Below, one piece after another: positions 18,277-26,066 of a stretch of DNA of 30,004 nt. The DNA comes from a virus, in the IMG/VR virus record IMGVR_UViG_3300044641_003159, positions 1 through 30,004 of that record. One strand, 5' to 3'. Both the position numbers and the translations under genes were made by a program. The notes beneath the pieces are model-generated. The model was not told the origin of the DNA. It searched no databases and was given only the letters and a program-made list of their open reading frames with translations. Positions within the stretch are counted from its first letter, which is position 1. The number at the start of each line of letters is the position of its first letter.

Positions 18277-20232
18277 TTATTTGTATTTAAGTGAACCACG
18301 TGATGGTGTGTCAATTGGTCTTATTGCTTCAACACCTTTTGGTTTTAAACTATCAACGTTATCTTTTACAACTGAATCATTTGCAAGACCTTTATTTGGT
18401 AAGAACTGACCACCTTTTCTTTTTCTGAAATATATCTTGCGAAAGAACTTATGGTGACAATAGCAACCGCCTTTCCAATACCAGACCGAATACCCATTCG
18501 ACCCTGCTGGTGAAAATTGCGCATTCTCACCTTCCATTGCAATAATGTCTTCATAACGATAAACTGCACCTGCTTTTGAAAGTGCAACCATTTCTCTACA
18601 AAACTCGCGTGTTACCATTTCGCCATCACGCCACGTTAAATTTTTTGAATAGTAATACCGAATTTTATAAAGACCTTTATCTGTTTCATCCGAACGTTCA
18701 TTCGGCTTTGCATATGAACGCAATGACATATATTCTTTTCGATACGCTTCTTCGTTGTCTGGGTCTGTTACTTCTTCATCTGATATGCATTCCCATTCTT
18801 CTTCATCTACATATTCTGCTTTATCAGCAAGATGCGATAACCACGCGTGTGAATCTTCTTCGCTAATGTGAGCAGGAACACCATTGATTAATTGTGGTGC
18901 TTTCTTCTTTTTTACTTTTTTTTTTTGACTGCTCAATTTAGCAACTGCATCACCACCGCCAGTTGCGAACATTGATTTTGCAACTTCAACGTCAAGTTGT
19001 AAGAACTGCACCAAGAAAACAATCGCTTGTTCTTGCGTTAAAATTCCTTCTTTTACTTTTGAAACAATGTCAATTGCTGATGCAATTTGTGCACCGTTGT
19101 ATGTCACATCAGATACCTTTACTTCTGCTGTTACATCAGTTGTTGTTGGTTGGTCAACTGGTGTATCAATAACAATTGATTCAGTTGGTAATGCAGTTTC
19201 AACAATTTCAAAAGGTGAATTCAATGCAATTTCAATATCACCAATGATTGGTGTGAACACATCAGTAATTAATCTTTGATATGGTTGAATCACTTGATGG
19301 TTGAAGATATCCAACGCAACAACCATTTCATCTTTGTTACTACCAAATCCACCATTATCACGAATACCAAAAAGTAAAGGTGATGTGATACGATGGCCAA
19401 TCATAATTTGCTTCGCAGTTTCTTCACTCAAAAATTGATATTGTTTATCCGCATCAGATATTGGAAATGGCTCTATTTGTGGCGCACGTGCAGGGTCTTC
19501 ATTGAATGTCATCAAGAACTTACCTGCATTACTCGCACCGCTCAATCTTGCTTCCCATTCTCTACGTATTTGTTCGCGTTCTTCTTTTTGTGGTATGCCA
19601 TTCAAGAAGTTAATTATGAACGATGGAAATAATCCATTCATAATGTTATTCACGTGATACATTCCCATCTGATAACTTAACTCGATGTAGTTCAAAGAAC
19701 CATAGTAATCGGGTTTAGCATAGTACATAGAACCAGCACACATCGAATGGTCATAAATTACTTGACGTGGATATTCTTTTGCGCACGATGGATCAAACAA
19801 AGGAATGAAATATGGTTTACCTTTTTTACTGCGCGTGTTACTCCAATCGTATGAATACCACACACCAGTTACTTCTTCGCAATCTTTATCGTATGCTAAC
19901 CTGCAATTCTCAAAAGGTAAGTGATTGATTTGTGCAACGCGCGTACCATCTAATGACCAAATAATTTCAGCAACAAATTGACCTTGCAATTTTAAATCGA
20001 ATGCAATTCCATCTAACGCATTATCAAGAATCGTATCTGTTCCTTTACCTGCAATCATAAACGATATCGAATTCACCAACGCATTGTGTATTGGTGAATT
20101 GTGATACAGATTAATTAAGTATTGCGGATATAAATTGTTATCACCATAATCAATCCAACCTGCACGATTCTCTTTTTCAATTGCTTCCGTTGGTTGATAT
20201 TTGGCGAAGTTGAATTGTTGTATGTTAGTCAT
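18277..20232 (-). CDS. Portal protein with C-terminal Cys/His domain
   Basis: 651 residues. Residues 1-370 are portal-like: RAGWIDYGDNNLYPQYLINL, LYHNSPIHNALVNS, a GQFVAEIIWS strand and SDADKQYQFLSEETAKQIMI, HRITSPLLFG. Residues ~385-425 (GAQIASAIDIVSKVKEGILT) are the usual portal C-terminal helices. A Lys-rich linker (KKKVKKKK) and an acidic stretch lead to an extra domain at about 520-607 with LYKIRYYYSK, REFCREMV, YRYEDIIAM and KGGCYCHH (587-594). The portal is the ring through which DNA enters. The extra domain occurs on other Bacteroidetes-phage head proteins as far as I recall; it may bind metal. Length is well above the usual 400-500. Confidence 0.85.
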   Translation of the reverse strand: MTNIQQFNFAKYQPTEAIEKENRAGWIDYGDNNLYPQYLINLYHNSPIHNALVNSISFMIAGKGTDTILDNALDGIAFDLKLQGQFVAEIIWSLDGTRVAQINHLPFENCRLAYDKDCEEVTGVWYSYDWSNTRSKKGKPYFIPLFDPSCAKEYPRQVIYDHSMCAGSMYYAKPDYYGSLNYIELSYQMGMYHVNNIMNGLFPSFIINFLNGIPQKEEREQIRREWEARLSGASNAGKFLMTFNEDPARAPQIEPFPISDADKQYQFLSEETAKQIMIGHRITSPLLFGIRDNGGFGSNKDEMVVALDIFNHQVIQPYQRLITDVFTPIIGDIEIALNSPFEIVETALPTESIVIDTPVDQPTTTDVTAEVKVSDVTYNGAQIASAIDIVSKVKEGILTQEQAIVFLVQFLQLDVEVAKSMFATGGGDAVAKLSSQKKKVKKKKAPQLINGVPAHISEEDSHAWLSHLADKAEYVDEEEWECISDEEVTDPDNEEAYRKEYMSLRSYAKPNERSDETDKGLYKIRYYYSKNLTWRDGEMVTREFCREMVALSKAGAVYRYEDIIAMEGENAQFSPAGSNGYSVWYWKGGCYCHHKFFRKIYFRKRKGGQFLPNKGLANDSVVKDNVDSLKPKGVEAIRPIDTPSRGSLKYK

Positions 20233-20615
20233 TAAGTACCGGTATAAATAACGTCAACTGGAATTGTTGGCGTTGAAACATCATAGTAATTTACATTTTC
20301 AGTTAGTTCAAAAATTCCTTTTTCAACTAAACCAACAACACTTGCATCTGTTGGGTCTGTATTGCTTGAAGAATTTTGACCATACACTTCATATCTGTAA
20401 CGCCCTGCATCAACAAGTGTTGCAGTTGTTAATTCAATTGTGGTGATTCTTTCGTTCTCACTTATCACACTAACCACTTGACCTAATGTATCACCAGTCA
20501 TTTCGTAGGTCAACACTAACAAATAATGCGTGAATGCAGTTGTGTAATAACTACGCCCTTCATTCAACGTTAGATGCGTTGTTTGGTTTGCAGTATTTGT
20601 AAGTAGATAAATCAT
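20232..20615 (-). CDS. Small structural protein (head-region)
   Basis: 127 residues: MIYLLTNTANQTTHLTLNEG, HYLLVLTYEMTGDT, then DAGRYRYEVYGQNSSSNTD and a C-terminal VGLVEKGIFEL. A single beta-sandwich is likely. I know this small protein from Bacteroidetes phages between capsid/tube and portal genes, without an agreed role; decoration or head-fibre base are possible. It overlaps the portal start by one base (TAATG) and lies behind a strong hairpin (20633-20670). Confidence 0.68.
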   Translation of the reverse strand: MIYLLTNTANQTTHLTLNEGRSYYTTAFTHYLLVLTYEMTGDTLGQVVSVISENERITTIELTTATLVDAGRYRYEVYGQNSSSNTDPTDASVVGLVEKGIFELTENVNYYDVSTPTIPVDVIYTGT

Positions 20616-20632
20616 TTTTCCTTGTAAGTAAA

Positions 20633-20670
20633 GTTAACAAATGGTGGTTGTGTGACCACCAAATGTTAAC
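20633..20670 (-). terminator. Strong hairpin, probable leftward terminator/attenuator
   Basis: Leftward strand: GTTAACA, TT, TGGTGGT, six-base loop, ACCACCA, TT, TGTTAAC: 14 base pairs with a 2x2 internal loop, followed by TTTACTTAC. The pairing is too long for chance. The T-run is short, so it may be an attenuator or RNA-processing/stability element between the tube-like gene and the portal group. Confidence 0.6.
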
Positions 20671-20685
20671 ATAAATTAGAATTGT

Positions 20686-21195
20686 TTATACTAAATTTAA
20701 CGGGTTATCCGTCAATTTGTACGCACGTTTTGGTGTTTCGTGAGTAAATGCTAATGTGTAACCATTCATATCACCTAACGCTGTACCAGTTGCAGATGTT
20801 GATGTAGAAAGGTCTGCACCATTCTCATACCCAACTGCCCACCAATTTTGATTTGAATCTTTTACAAACACAATTAAACGTGCTTGTGCAACGCTTTGCA
20901 ATTCCAATCTTTTCGCGCTTGATAATTTGTGAAGCATAACGTTCACCGTTTGTGTGTAGAACACCGTTCCATTATCACGATTGAAGTTAATCGTTTCTTC
21001 AAATGAAGCTGTTTGCGTGGGTAACGAATACGTAAATAAATCTGATTGTGTGTAACCATTAATTGCAGTTACTTCTTCAGTTGCGTTAAATGTGAAATCA
21101 TTCAACGACAAATAATCAGCAAGTATAATTTCGATTACACCACCAACGCCATCTTTACAATCCAATGAAAAACCAGTTGTTAATTCACAAGCCAT
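20686..21195 (-). CDS. Tail-tube-like structural protein
   Basis: 169 residues from MACELTTGFSLDCKDGVGG (ATG 21193-21195); the frame is open further upstream through a hairpin and is not used. Pattern: DCKDGVGGVIEIILADYLSL, SFEETINFNRDNGTVFYTQT, LQSVAQARLIVFVKDSNQNW, then AVGYENGADLS and GDMNGYTLAFTHE. I know this family as an abundant virion protein of Bacteroidetes phages, most likely the tail tube subunit. It follows the major capsid gene and is flanked by hairpins on both sides, as expected for a strongly made protein. Confidence 0.68.
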   Translation of the reverse strand: MACELTTGFSLDCKDGVGGVIEIILADYLSLNDFTFNATEEVTAINGYTQSDLFTYSLPTQTASFEETINFNRDNGTVFYTQTVNVMLHKLSSAKRLELQSVAQARLIVFVKDSNQNWWAVGYENGADLSTSTSATGTALGDMNGYTLAFTHETPKRAYKLTDNPLNLV

Positions 21196-21223
21196 ATTTT
21201 TATTGTTTATTATTTGCACAAAA

Positions 21224-21250
21224 GTGATGCATCCTTGTTTGATGCACCAC
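21224..21250 (-). terminator. Hairpin after the major capsid gene, probable partial terminator
   Basis: Leftward strand: GTGGTGCATC, loop AAACAAG, GATGCATCAC, then TTTTG. Ten pairs with one mismatch. It lies in the 80-bp gap between capsid and tube-like genes. The T-run is four long, so termination may be partial. Confidence 0.52.
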
Positions 21251-21275
21251 AATTGTACAAGGGTTATTTAATTAA

Positions 21276-22172
21276 TTACGCTTGATAGAATGCGATTTCG
21301 TTGCCGAATCCATACTGAACACCAGCGAAGAATTTCGCACCGAAGCGAACATTGTCTGATAAGTCTTTATCGTACATATCCAACAACGCAACTTCGTTCC
21401 AATCAGAAAGCAAGTTAGTACCGAACCAAAGGTTAGATGCTTGCGCCATCACCATTGTATCGTTTGACATACCAGGGCACTCAACGATTTCGTATTGACC
21501 TAACCAAGTCATTACAACGGTTTCACCTTGATACAAGTAAGAACCATTACCTAAACCAAGAATCGCATAACGGAATGCTTCAGCAACGTTTGATGATACA
21601 TAGATGCGTGGCTTTTCAGTTGAGCGACGAACTTTCAAAGGACAAGTATCAACTAATCTTTTGATTTCATCGATAACATTTGTTTCGTCAATTGCAACTG
21701 GTGAAGAAACATCAAGTACAGATGCATCAGCTAAGAACAATGTTTCAAATCCATCATACTCACCAGCAGTTGCGTTAACACCTTGCCAAATAAGAACTTC
21801 ATTTTTTGCTGAAATTCCCGCCATCATATTAGCAATTATTGCATCAGCAAGAGATGCGTGAAGTTGTCCGTTCTGCTCTGATTTTGCTTCCCAATCTACA
21901 AGGAAATCCTTTTTACAAAGTTGTCTGTGAACTTGGAATTTTTCAAGTGTTAAAACGCGCTCTGTTAATGTAACAGTACCAGTTGGTGTGAAGTCACAAG
22001 TCGCGTTTGCGAATGTAATATCGTCAACTAATTTGCGTACTACTTGCTTGTACTCAACGTTTTCTTTAACGGTGATATACTGCAATGTTTCGTTTGACAA
22101 GAATGCCGAACGAATGTAACCTGCTGCTTCTTTACCAGCGTAGGTTGATGTAAGTGAAGTGGTTGTAGCCAT
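21276..22172 (-). CDS. Major capsid protein (HK97 fold)
   Basis: 298 residues. TLQYITVKENVEYKQVVRKL, then FTPTGTVTLTERVLTLEKFQ, QLCKKDFLVDWEAKSEQNGQ, PRIYVSSNVAEAFRYAI and a C-terminal DLSDNVRFGAKFFAGVQYGF are the signature of Bacteroidetes-phage major capsid proteins with the HK97 fold. No N-terminal delta domain is apparent; a separate scaffold gene (22191-22769) is directly upstream. It lies in its own short transcript section, bounded by hairpins at 22884-22901 and 21224-21250, which would allow expression apart from the tail and protease genes. Confidence 0.88.
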   Translation of the reverse strand: MATTTSLTSTYAGKEAAGYIRSAFLSNETLQYITVKENVEYKQVVRKLVDDITFANATCDFTPTGTVTLTERVLTLEKFQVHRQLCKKDFLVDWEAKSEQNGQLHASLADAIIANMMAGISAKNEVLIWQGVNATAGEYDGFETLFLADASVLDVSSPVAIDETNVIDEIKRLVDTCPLKVRRSTEKPRIYVSSNVAEAFRYAILGLGNGSYLYQGETVVMTWLGQYEIVECPGMSNDTMVMAQASNLWFGTNLLSDWNEVALLDMYDKDLSDNVRFGAKFFAGVQYGFGNEIAFYQA

Positions 22173-22190
22173 TTTTTATTTTTCTTTTTT

Positions 22191-22769
22191 TTATTTGTTT
22201 TTATTTAAGTTGTATGCGAAGCGTTCTTCGTAAGTCATTTGCTTGAATGATTTCTTCGGTGCTTCTTTAACTGCTTTTTTGAATTCAGTTTTTACTGATT
22301 CAACTGCTGGTTGTGCAGATAGTTTTGTTACTTGCGCTGACAAGTTTTCTTTTTCTGCTTTAAGTGTAGCAATTTCTTTTTCAAGATTTGCAACAACGTT
22401 TAGGATTGCTTCGAATTCAGCATTCATTGAATCTGTTGACTGCTCAACTTCTGTTGATGTCTCGATTTCAACTTCAACTTTTGGTTCTTCTTCCATTGGT
22501 TTGATTTCAGCAATCACACCTTCGGCAACAACGATAGATGATCCATCAGCAAGTTTGTATTCGCCATCAACTAAAGGTGCATCGTTTCCTTCTGCATCTT
22601 TAATCATTACACGAACTCCAACTGCCCACGCATCGCTATCTGTGTAGATAGAAGAACCATCTTCCAAGATTCCTTCAGTCATTTGCTTTACTTCAACAAC
22701 TTCTTCTGCAACAGATAAGTTGATGTTGTACTTTGCAAACAACTCTTGTACTTTTTCTTTTAGGTTCAT
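22191..22769 (-). CDS. Capsid scaffold/assembly protein
   Basis: 192 residues from MNLKEKVQELFAKYNINLSV (ATG 22767-22769, A-rich leader); the frame is open upstream but reads as leader. A small beta domain (YTDSDAWAVGVRVMIKDAEG, KLADGSSIVVAEGVIAE) is followed by an acidic stretch (EVEIETSTEVEQSTDS), a coiled coil (NLEKEIATLKAEKENLSAQV) and a basic C-terminal tail (KKAVKEAPKKSFKQM). This is the composition of internal scaffold proteins; the basic tail would touch the capsid protein encoded directly downstream. It is probably degraded by the protease encoded upstream. Confidence 0.72.
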   Translation of the reverse strand: MNLKEKVQELFAKYNINLSVAEEVVEVKQMTEGILEDGSSIYTDSDAWAVGVRVMIKDAEGNDAPLVDGEYKLADGSSIVVAEGVIAEIKPMEEEPKVEVEIETSTEVEQSTDSMNAEFEAILNVVANLEKEIATLKAEKENLSAQVTKLSAQPAVESVKTEFKKAVKEAPKKSFKQMTYEERFAYNLNKNK

Positions 22770-22883
22770 AATGTGTTTATATATTAATTCAAATAGCAAA
22801 TAGAAATACACGTACATTTGTTTCATAATTCACATCTTTTGTTGTGTTTTGTTTTCCAAATGTTTTTTGTTTGATTGAAGAAA

Positions 22884-22901
22884 GGTGCTAAACGTAGCAC
22901 C
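22884..22901. terminator. Intrinsic terminator hairpin between protease group and scaffold/capsid
   Basis: GGTGCTA-AACG-TAGCACC, a perfect 7-bp stem with a 4-base loop, extended by AAA/TTT. On the plus strand it is followed by seven T; on the leftward strand by TTTCTTC. It ends the transcript that carries the 58-residue gene (stop at 22910) and separates it from the scaffold-capsid unit. Confidence 0.72.
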
Positions 22902-22909
22902 TTTTTTTA

Positions 22910-23086
22910 TTATCCAAAATTTGCATCAATGCGTTTCAAAACTTCCAACTCACTTTCTTGTAATCCATATTTTTTGAAAGCAATCTTTGTTTCTTCATCG
23001 CAGATTTTATGAATTGCGTTGATGAAGTTGTGTACATCTTCACCATACAATTCTAATCTTATGAATGAACCACCTTCGATGTTCAT
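22910..23086 (-). CDS. Small hypothetical protein following the protease
   Basis: 58 residues from MNIEGGSFIRLELYGEDVHN, ATG at 23084-23086 overlapping the protease stop (ATGA). Helical: FINAIHKICDEETKIAFKKY, then LQESELEVLKRID. It fills what otherwise looks like a 300-bp gap; the terminator hairpin begins nine bases after its stop. Function unknown; coupling to the protease suggests a role in head maturation. Confidence 0.7.
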   Translation of the reverse strand: MNIEGGSFIRLELYGEDVHNFINAIHKICDEETKIAFKKYGLQESELEVLKRIDANFG

Positions 23087-23994
23087 TTATTCGGATTATA
23101 TGCCCAGTTCATTAATGAAATAGTACGCTTACTTCCACATTCATTTCCTTCACTATCAGTTAACGAATCACCTGCACTATTCTCACGCATACGATTAACG
23201 AATGCAATTGTTTTTCCTGCCCACTCAAAATGCTTTTCAGTCCATTCAGATTTTGGTGTAGATAGCAACTCTAAATTTCTTTCAATTGGTGAACGGTCTA
23301 AAGATGCAAGTGTTGAACATTCTGATTTTGCCCATTCATTCAATTCATCGTAAGTCATATTTACAACACGCACATAATCTTCATAACGCGCAACAATTTC
23401 TTCTTCACTTGCAAGTCGCAACATTTCTTCTAACTCGACAATCCATTGTTCTTGTTGTGCAGACATTACCATTTCTTTTTTTGGAACAAACATACCTTCG
23501 ATGCTAAACGCTTTTACTTCACCATTCTTTACTTTACTCCACACTTCATCGTTTTCAACTTTCATCGCACCGAACCACGTGCCAACTGGTAATGAAAAAC
23601 CAAACTCTTTTGATTTATCGCTTTCACCTTCAATGATCCACGATTCAACTAATGTCAATCCAACAACTGGTGCTTCGTGTTCTAACGTAGCATTGTGATG
23701 CAAGTTTTGTTTTAGATAATTATGTGCAATCTTTTGGATAGTTTCTTTTGAATACTTAACGTAGTATTCACCTTGTTCTTCATCGTAACGATAAATTAGT
23801 TGGTCTGGAATCAATAACGCACCATACAACATCTTGCGTTCATCGGTTGCAAGTGTAACGTATTTCTTTTGTTCTGATAGTGCAACGAAGTCAACACCAA
23901 TTGCAGGTTCTTCTACAACGCTAATTGCGTGAACACCAAGTGAACCACTTTCATCGATTCCGTATTCAATGATTTTCATTTTTTTTGTATTCAT
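23083..23994 (-). CDS. XkdF-like prohead maturation protease
   Basis: 303 residues. The herpes-protease-like core of XkdF-type phage proteases is seen: an N-terminal VHAISVVEEPAIGVDFVAL, LYGALLIPDQLIYR, H106 in ATLEHEAP, LTLVESWIIE, PVGTWFGAM and S164 in VKAFSIEGMF; H106 and S164 are the likely catalytic pair. It trims scaffold and perhaps capsid during head maturation. About 90 extra C-terminal residues carry LLSTPKSEWTEKHFEWAGKT and end CGSKRTISLMNWAYNPNK, a module I recall from related proteases and structural proteins of this host group, of unknown function. In transcription order it precedes scaffold and capsid genes. Confidence 0.82.
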   Translation of the reverse strand: MNTKKMKIIEYGIDESGSLGVHAISVVEEPAIGVDFVALSEQKKYVTLATDERKMLYGALLIPDQLIYRYDEEQGEYYVKYSKETIQKIAHNYLKQNLHHNATLEHEAPVVGLTLVESWIIEGESDKSKEFGFSLPVGTWFGAMKVENDEVWSKVKNGEVKAFSIEGMFVPKKEMVMSAQQEQWIVELEEMLRLASEEEIVARYEDYVRVVNMTYDELNEWAKSECSTLASLDRSPIERNLELLSTPKSEWTEKHFEWAGKTIAFVNRMRENSAGDSLTDSEGNECGSKRTISLMNWAYNPNK

Positions 23995-24021
23995 AATTTT
24001 TATTTTTTCGGTTTTTTTGTA

Positions 24022-25875
24022 TTACAATTTAGATTGGTTGTTTATCAGTTGTTGCGCTTCGATGCTATTCGATACCTGCCCACTAATTACATACGCTTGA
24101 AATGGTGGTTGTTGGTTTGGTTGGTTCGCTAAAAAGGAAAGTGATAATGGTGAAGGTGAACTACCACCACTTGCATTTAATCCACCACCACCGCTTGATG
24201 ATGGTGTTGTTTTACTTTCGAATTTCGTTTGTTGAATTTTAATTACGTTAGCGAGACCAGTTGCAAGTGCAATACCTGCTTCAACGAATTGCGCACCCGT
24301 CGCAAGTTTTGCAGGATTACCACCTGCCGTTAATGCGTTGTTAACTGCTGTGTATGTTGCAACAATTGCTTGTGCTAAATTGAATGCTTTTACTACTTCA
24401 AATTGTCGCTTCGCATCTTTTTCTGATTTAGTGCCAAACGATTCTGCAAGATTACCCAACGCACCAAATACATCACTTGCCATTTGTAAACGCTTTGCAT
24501 TTAATTCACGTTGACGTTCTTGTGCGCGGAATGCTTGTTCTGCATCAAGCGCATCTAATGCATCATTCTCAATTTTCTTTATTTCAATTATTTTGTCCGT
24601 TGTTTGTAACGCACCTTCGATTCTTTGTATACCTTGCGTTTCATATAACAAATCCAAATTGCGTTCATTCACACGCTCTGCTTCATACGCTTCATCCATT
24701 GCTTTCTTCAAAGCATCGGCTTCTTCTTGCAGAATTTCATCACGTGTTTTCTTTCTTTTTTCTGCTCCTTTTTTTATAATATCACCTTTCTTATCTTCAT
24801 TTTCTTCGTTTCCTTTTATGGTAAGTTTTGCTAATGCTTCTTGGTCATTATAAATATCTTCACTAATGAAATCAATTTCTTTTTGAATATTCTGCAAATC
24901 AGTTACGGTTGTTCCAACCATAGATGCACCCATATCTGTGATGCTCTGAATAAAACCACCTTGCAATCCAAGTAATGAAAGACCTGCTTGATTTGCTTCT
25001 GATAATGTAGTTGTGAATCCTTTATTCGCAAGTAATTGTGATTGTTTAGCATAAAGGTCTTCAAGATATTTTAACTTACCACGAACCTTTGCTTCTTGTT
25101 GTAACTTTAAAATCAATTGATTTTTTGCATTGATGATATCGTTCGTTGCGTTGATATCATTAATTGCTTCAATACCATTTGCTTTTAACGCTTTGTTCAC
25201 TTCACCTAATGCTTTCTTTCTATCATCTTCACTTTTCGAATGGTCATTAACCGCACGTACTAATAATTCAATTTGTGCAGTTTGAACTTTAACTGAATCC
25301 ATTTCTTTCATCACCGCCTCACTACGCATCATTTTATCAATCGATTCTTCTTGCGTTATATTGAAGTTTTTTACTGCTGTTGTTAATTCACTCCAATATG
25401 CAATTACACCTGCAATTGTACCTGCTATTAAGAAAATTGGATTTGCAAGTAACGCTTTACCCATATCACCAATTCCTTTAATCAAACCACCTAATTCTTC
25501 TTTAATGGTTTTAAAATTTAGTTGTCCAAGTGCATTGCCAAAACCACTTAACGCAACACCTGCACCTTTTAAATCTAATGACATTAATCTGTCACCAAAC
25601 AATGATGCGTTATTTGCAACACCTTCGAATGCATTACCTGCATTCGCACTTAACTCTTGAGCTAAATCACTTATGTTGTCTTTTAACTCAGATGCACGTT
25701 GTGATGCTTTTTTGAATTCTTCGCTTGATTGATCCATCTCAAGCATCTGATTCTGCAACGCACGTAATTCTGCTTTCGCACTTTTAAATCCTTGCGCACT
25801 TTGTTCTGATGCTTGCGCAACATCGTTCATATATTGAACGCCATTGCCAGTTATATTGAATTCTTTGGTAGCCAT
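24022..25875 (-). CDS. Tail tape measure protein
   Basis: 617 residues. N-terminal coiled coils (SAKAELRALQNQMLEMDQSS, ASELKDNISDLAQEL), one hydrophobic segment (LLANPIFLIAGTIAGVIAYW, about residues 143-162), further long helices, then KRQFEVVKAFNLAQAIVATY, TAVNNALTAGGNP, the hallmark of Bacteroidetes-phage tape measures, and a Gly/Ser/Pro-rich C-terminus. The length implies a rather short siphovirus tail (roughly 90 nm by the usual 1.5 angstrom per residue rule). It sets tail length and forms a channel into the host envelope. The chaperone that should coat it is encoded at 2710-3285, eight leftward genes earlier across the circle join. Confidence 0.9.
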   Translation of the reverse strand: MATKEFNITGNGVQYMNDVAQASEQSAQGFKSAKAELRALQNQMLEMDQSSEEFKKASQRASELKDNISDLAQELSANAGNAFEGVANNASLFGDRLMSLDLKGAGVALSGFGNALGQLNFKTIKEELGGLIKGIGDMGKALLANPIFLIAGTIAGVIAYWSELTTAVKNFNITQEESIDKMMRSEAVMKEMDSVKVQTAQIELLVRAVNDHSKSEDDRKKALGEVNKALKANGIEAINDINATNDIINAKNQLILKLQQEAKVRGKLKYLEDLYAKQSQLLANKGFTTTLSEANQAGLSLLGLQGGFIQSITDMGASMVGTTVTDLQNIQKEIDFISEDIYNDQEALAKLTIKGNEENEDKKGDIIKKGAEKRKKTRDEILQEEADALKKAMDEAYEAERVNERNLDLLYETQGIQRIEGALQTTDKIIEIKKIENDALDALDAEQAFRAQERQRELNAKRLQMASDVFGALGNLAESFGTKSEKDAKRQFEVVKAFNLAQAIVATYTAVNNALTAGGNPAKLATGAQFVEAGIALATGLANVIKIQQTKFESKTTPSSSGGGGLNASGGSSPSPLSLSFLANQPNQQPPFQAYVISGQVSNSIEAQQLINNQSKL

Positions 25876-26066
25876 TAATAAAAGATTAGATAACTAATAA
25901 ATATCCAAAACCCTACATTTACACTTATTCGTAAAACTTTTAATGCGTAATACTTGCGCATATCCAACTGGTATTTGCCTTGTGCGATTTGTGATACGAA
26001 TGATTTTCCTTTGATATCATTCTTGATGAACTCTAAACACGTAGTAACGTTATCTGCTTTTATCAT
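25875..26066 (-). CDS. Small protein with C-terminal membrane helix
   Basis: 63 residues. Polar, basic first two thirds (FIKNDIKGKSFVSQIAQGKY) then a single C-terminal membrane helix (VGFWIFISYLIFY, from about residue 47). It overlaps both neighbours (one base with the tape measure gene, four with the 966-residue gene). Membrane proteins inside tail operons can act in DNA entry, but no family is recognised. Confidence 0.65.
   Translation of the reverse strand: MIKADNVTTCLEFIKNDIKGKSFVSQIAQGKYQLDMRKYYALKVLRISVNVGFWIFISYLIFY

Noticed and set aside
21196-21252. Upstream extension of the tube-like protein
   Set aside because: It would run through the post-capsid hairpin; the ATG at 21195 begins the recognised MACELTTGF N-terminus.
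22770-22826. Upstream extension of the scaffold gene (MKQMYVYFYLLFELIYKH)
   Set aside because: In frame and hydrophobic, but it reads like A/T-rich leader; the ATG at 22769 gives the conserved-looking N-terminus of a soluble scaffold protein.
24477-25715. Rightward frames opposite the tape measure gene
   Set aside because: His/Leu/Ser-rich mirror translation of a coiled-coil gene; no start context.
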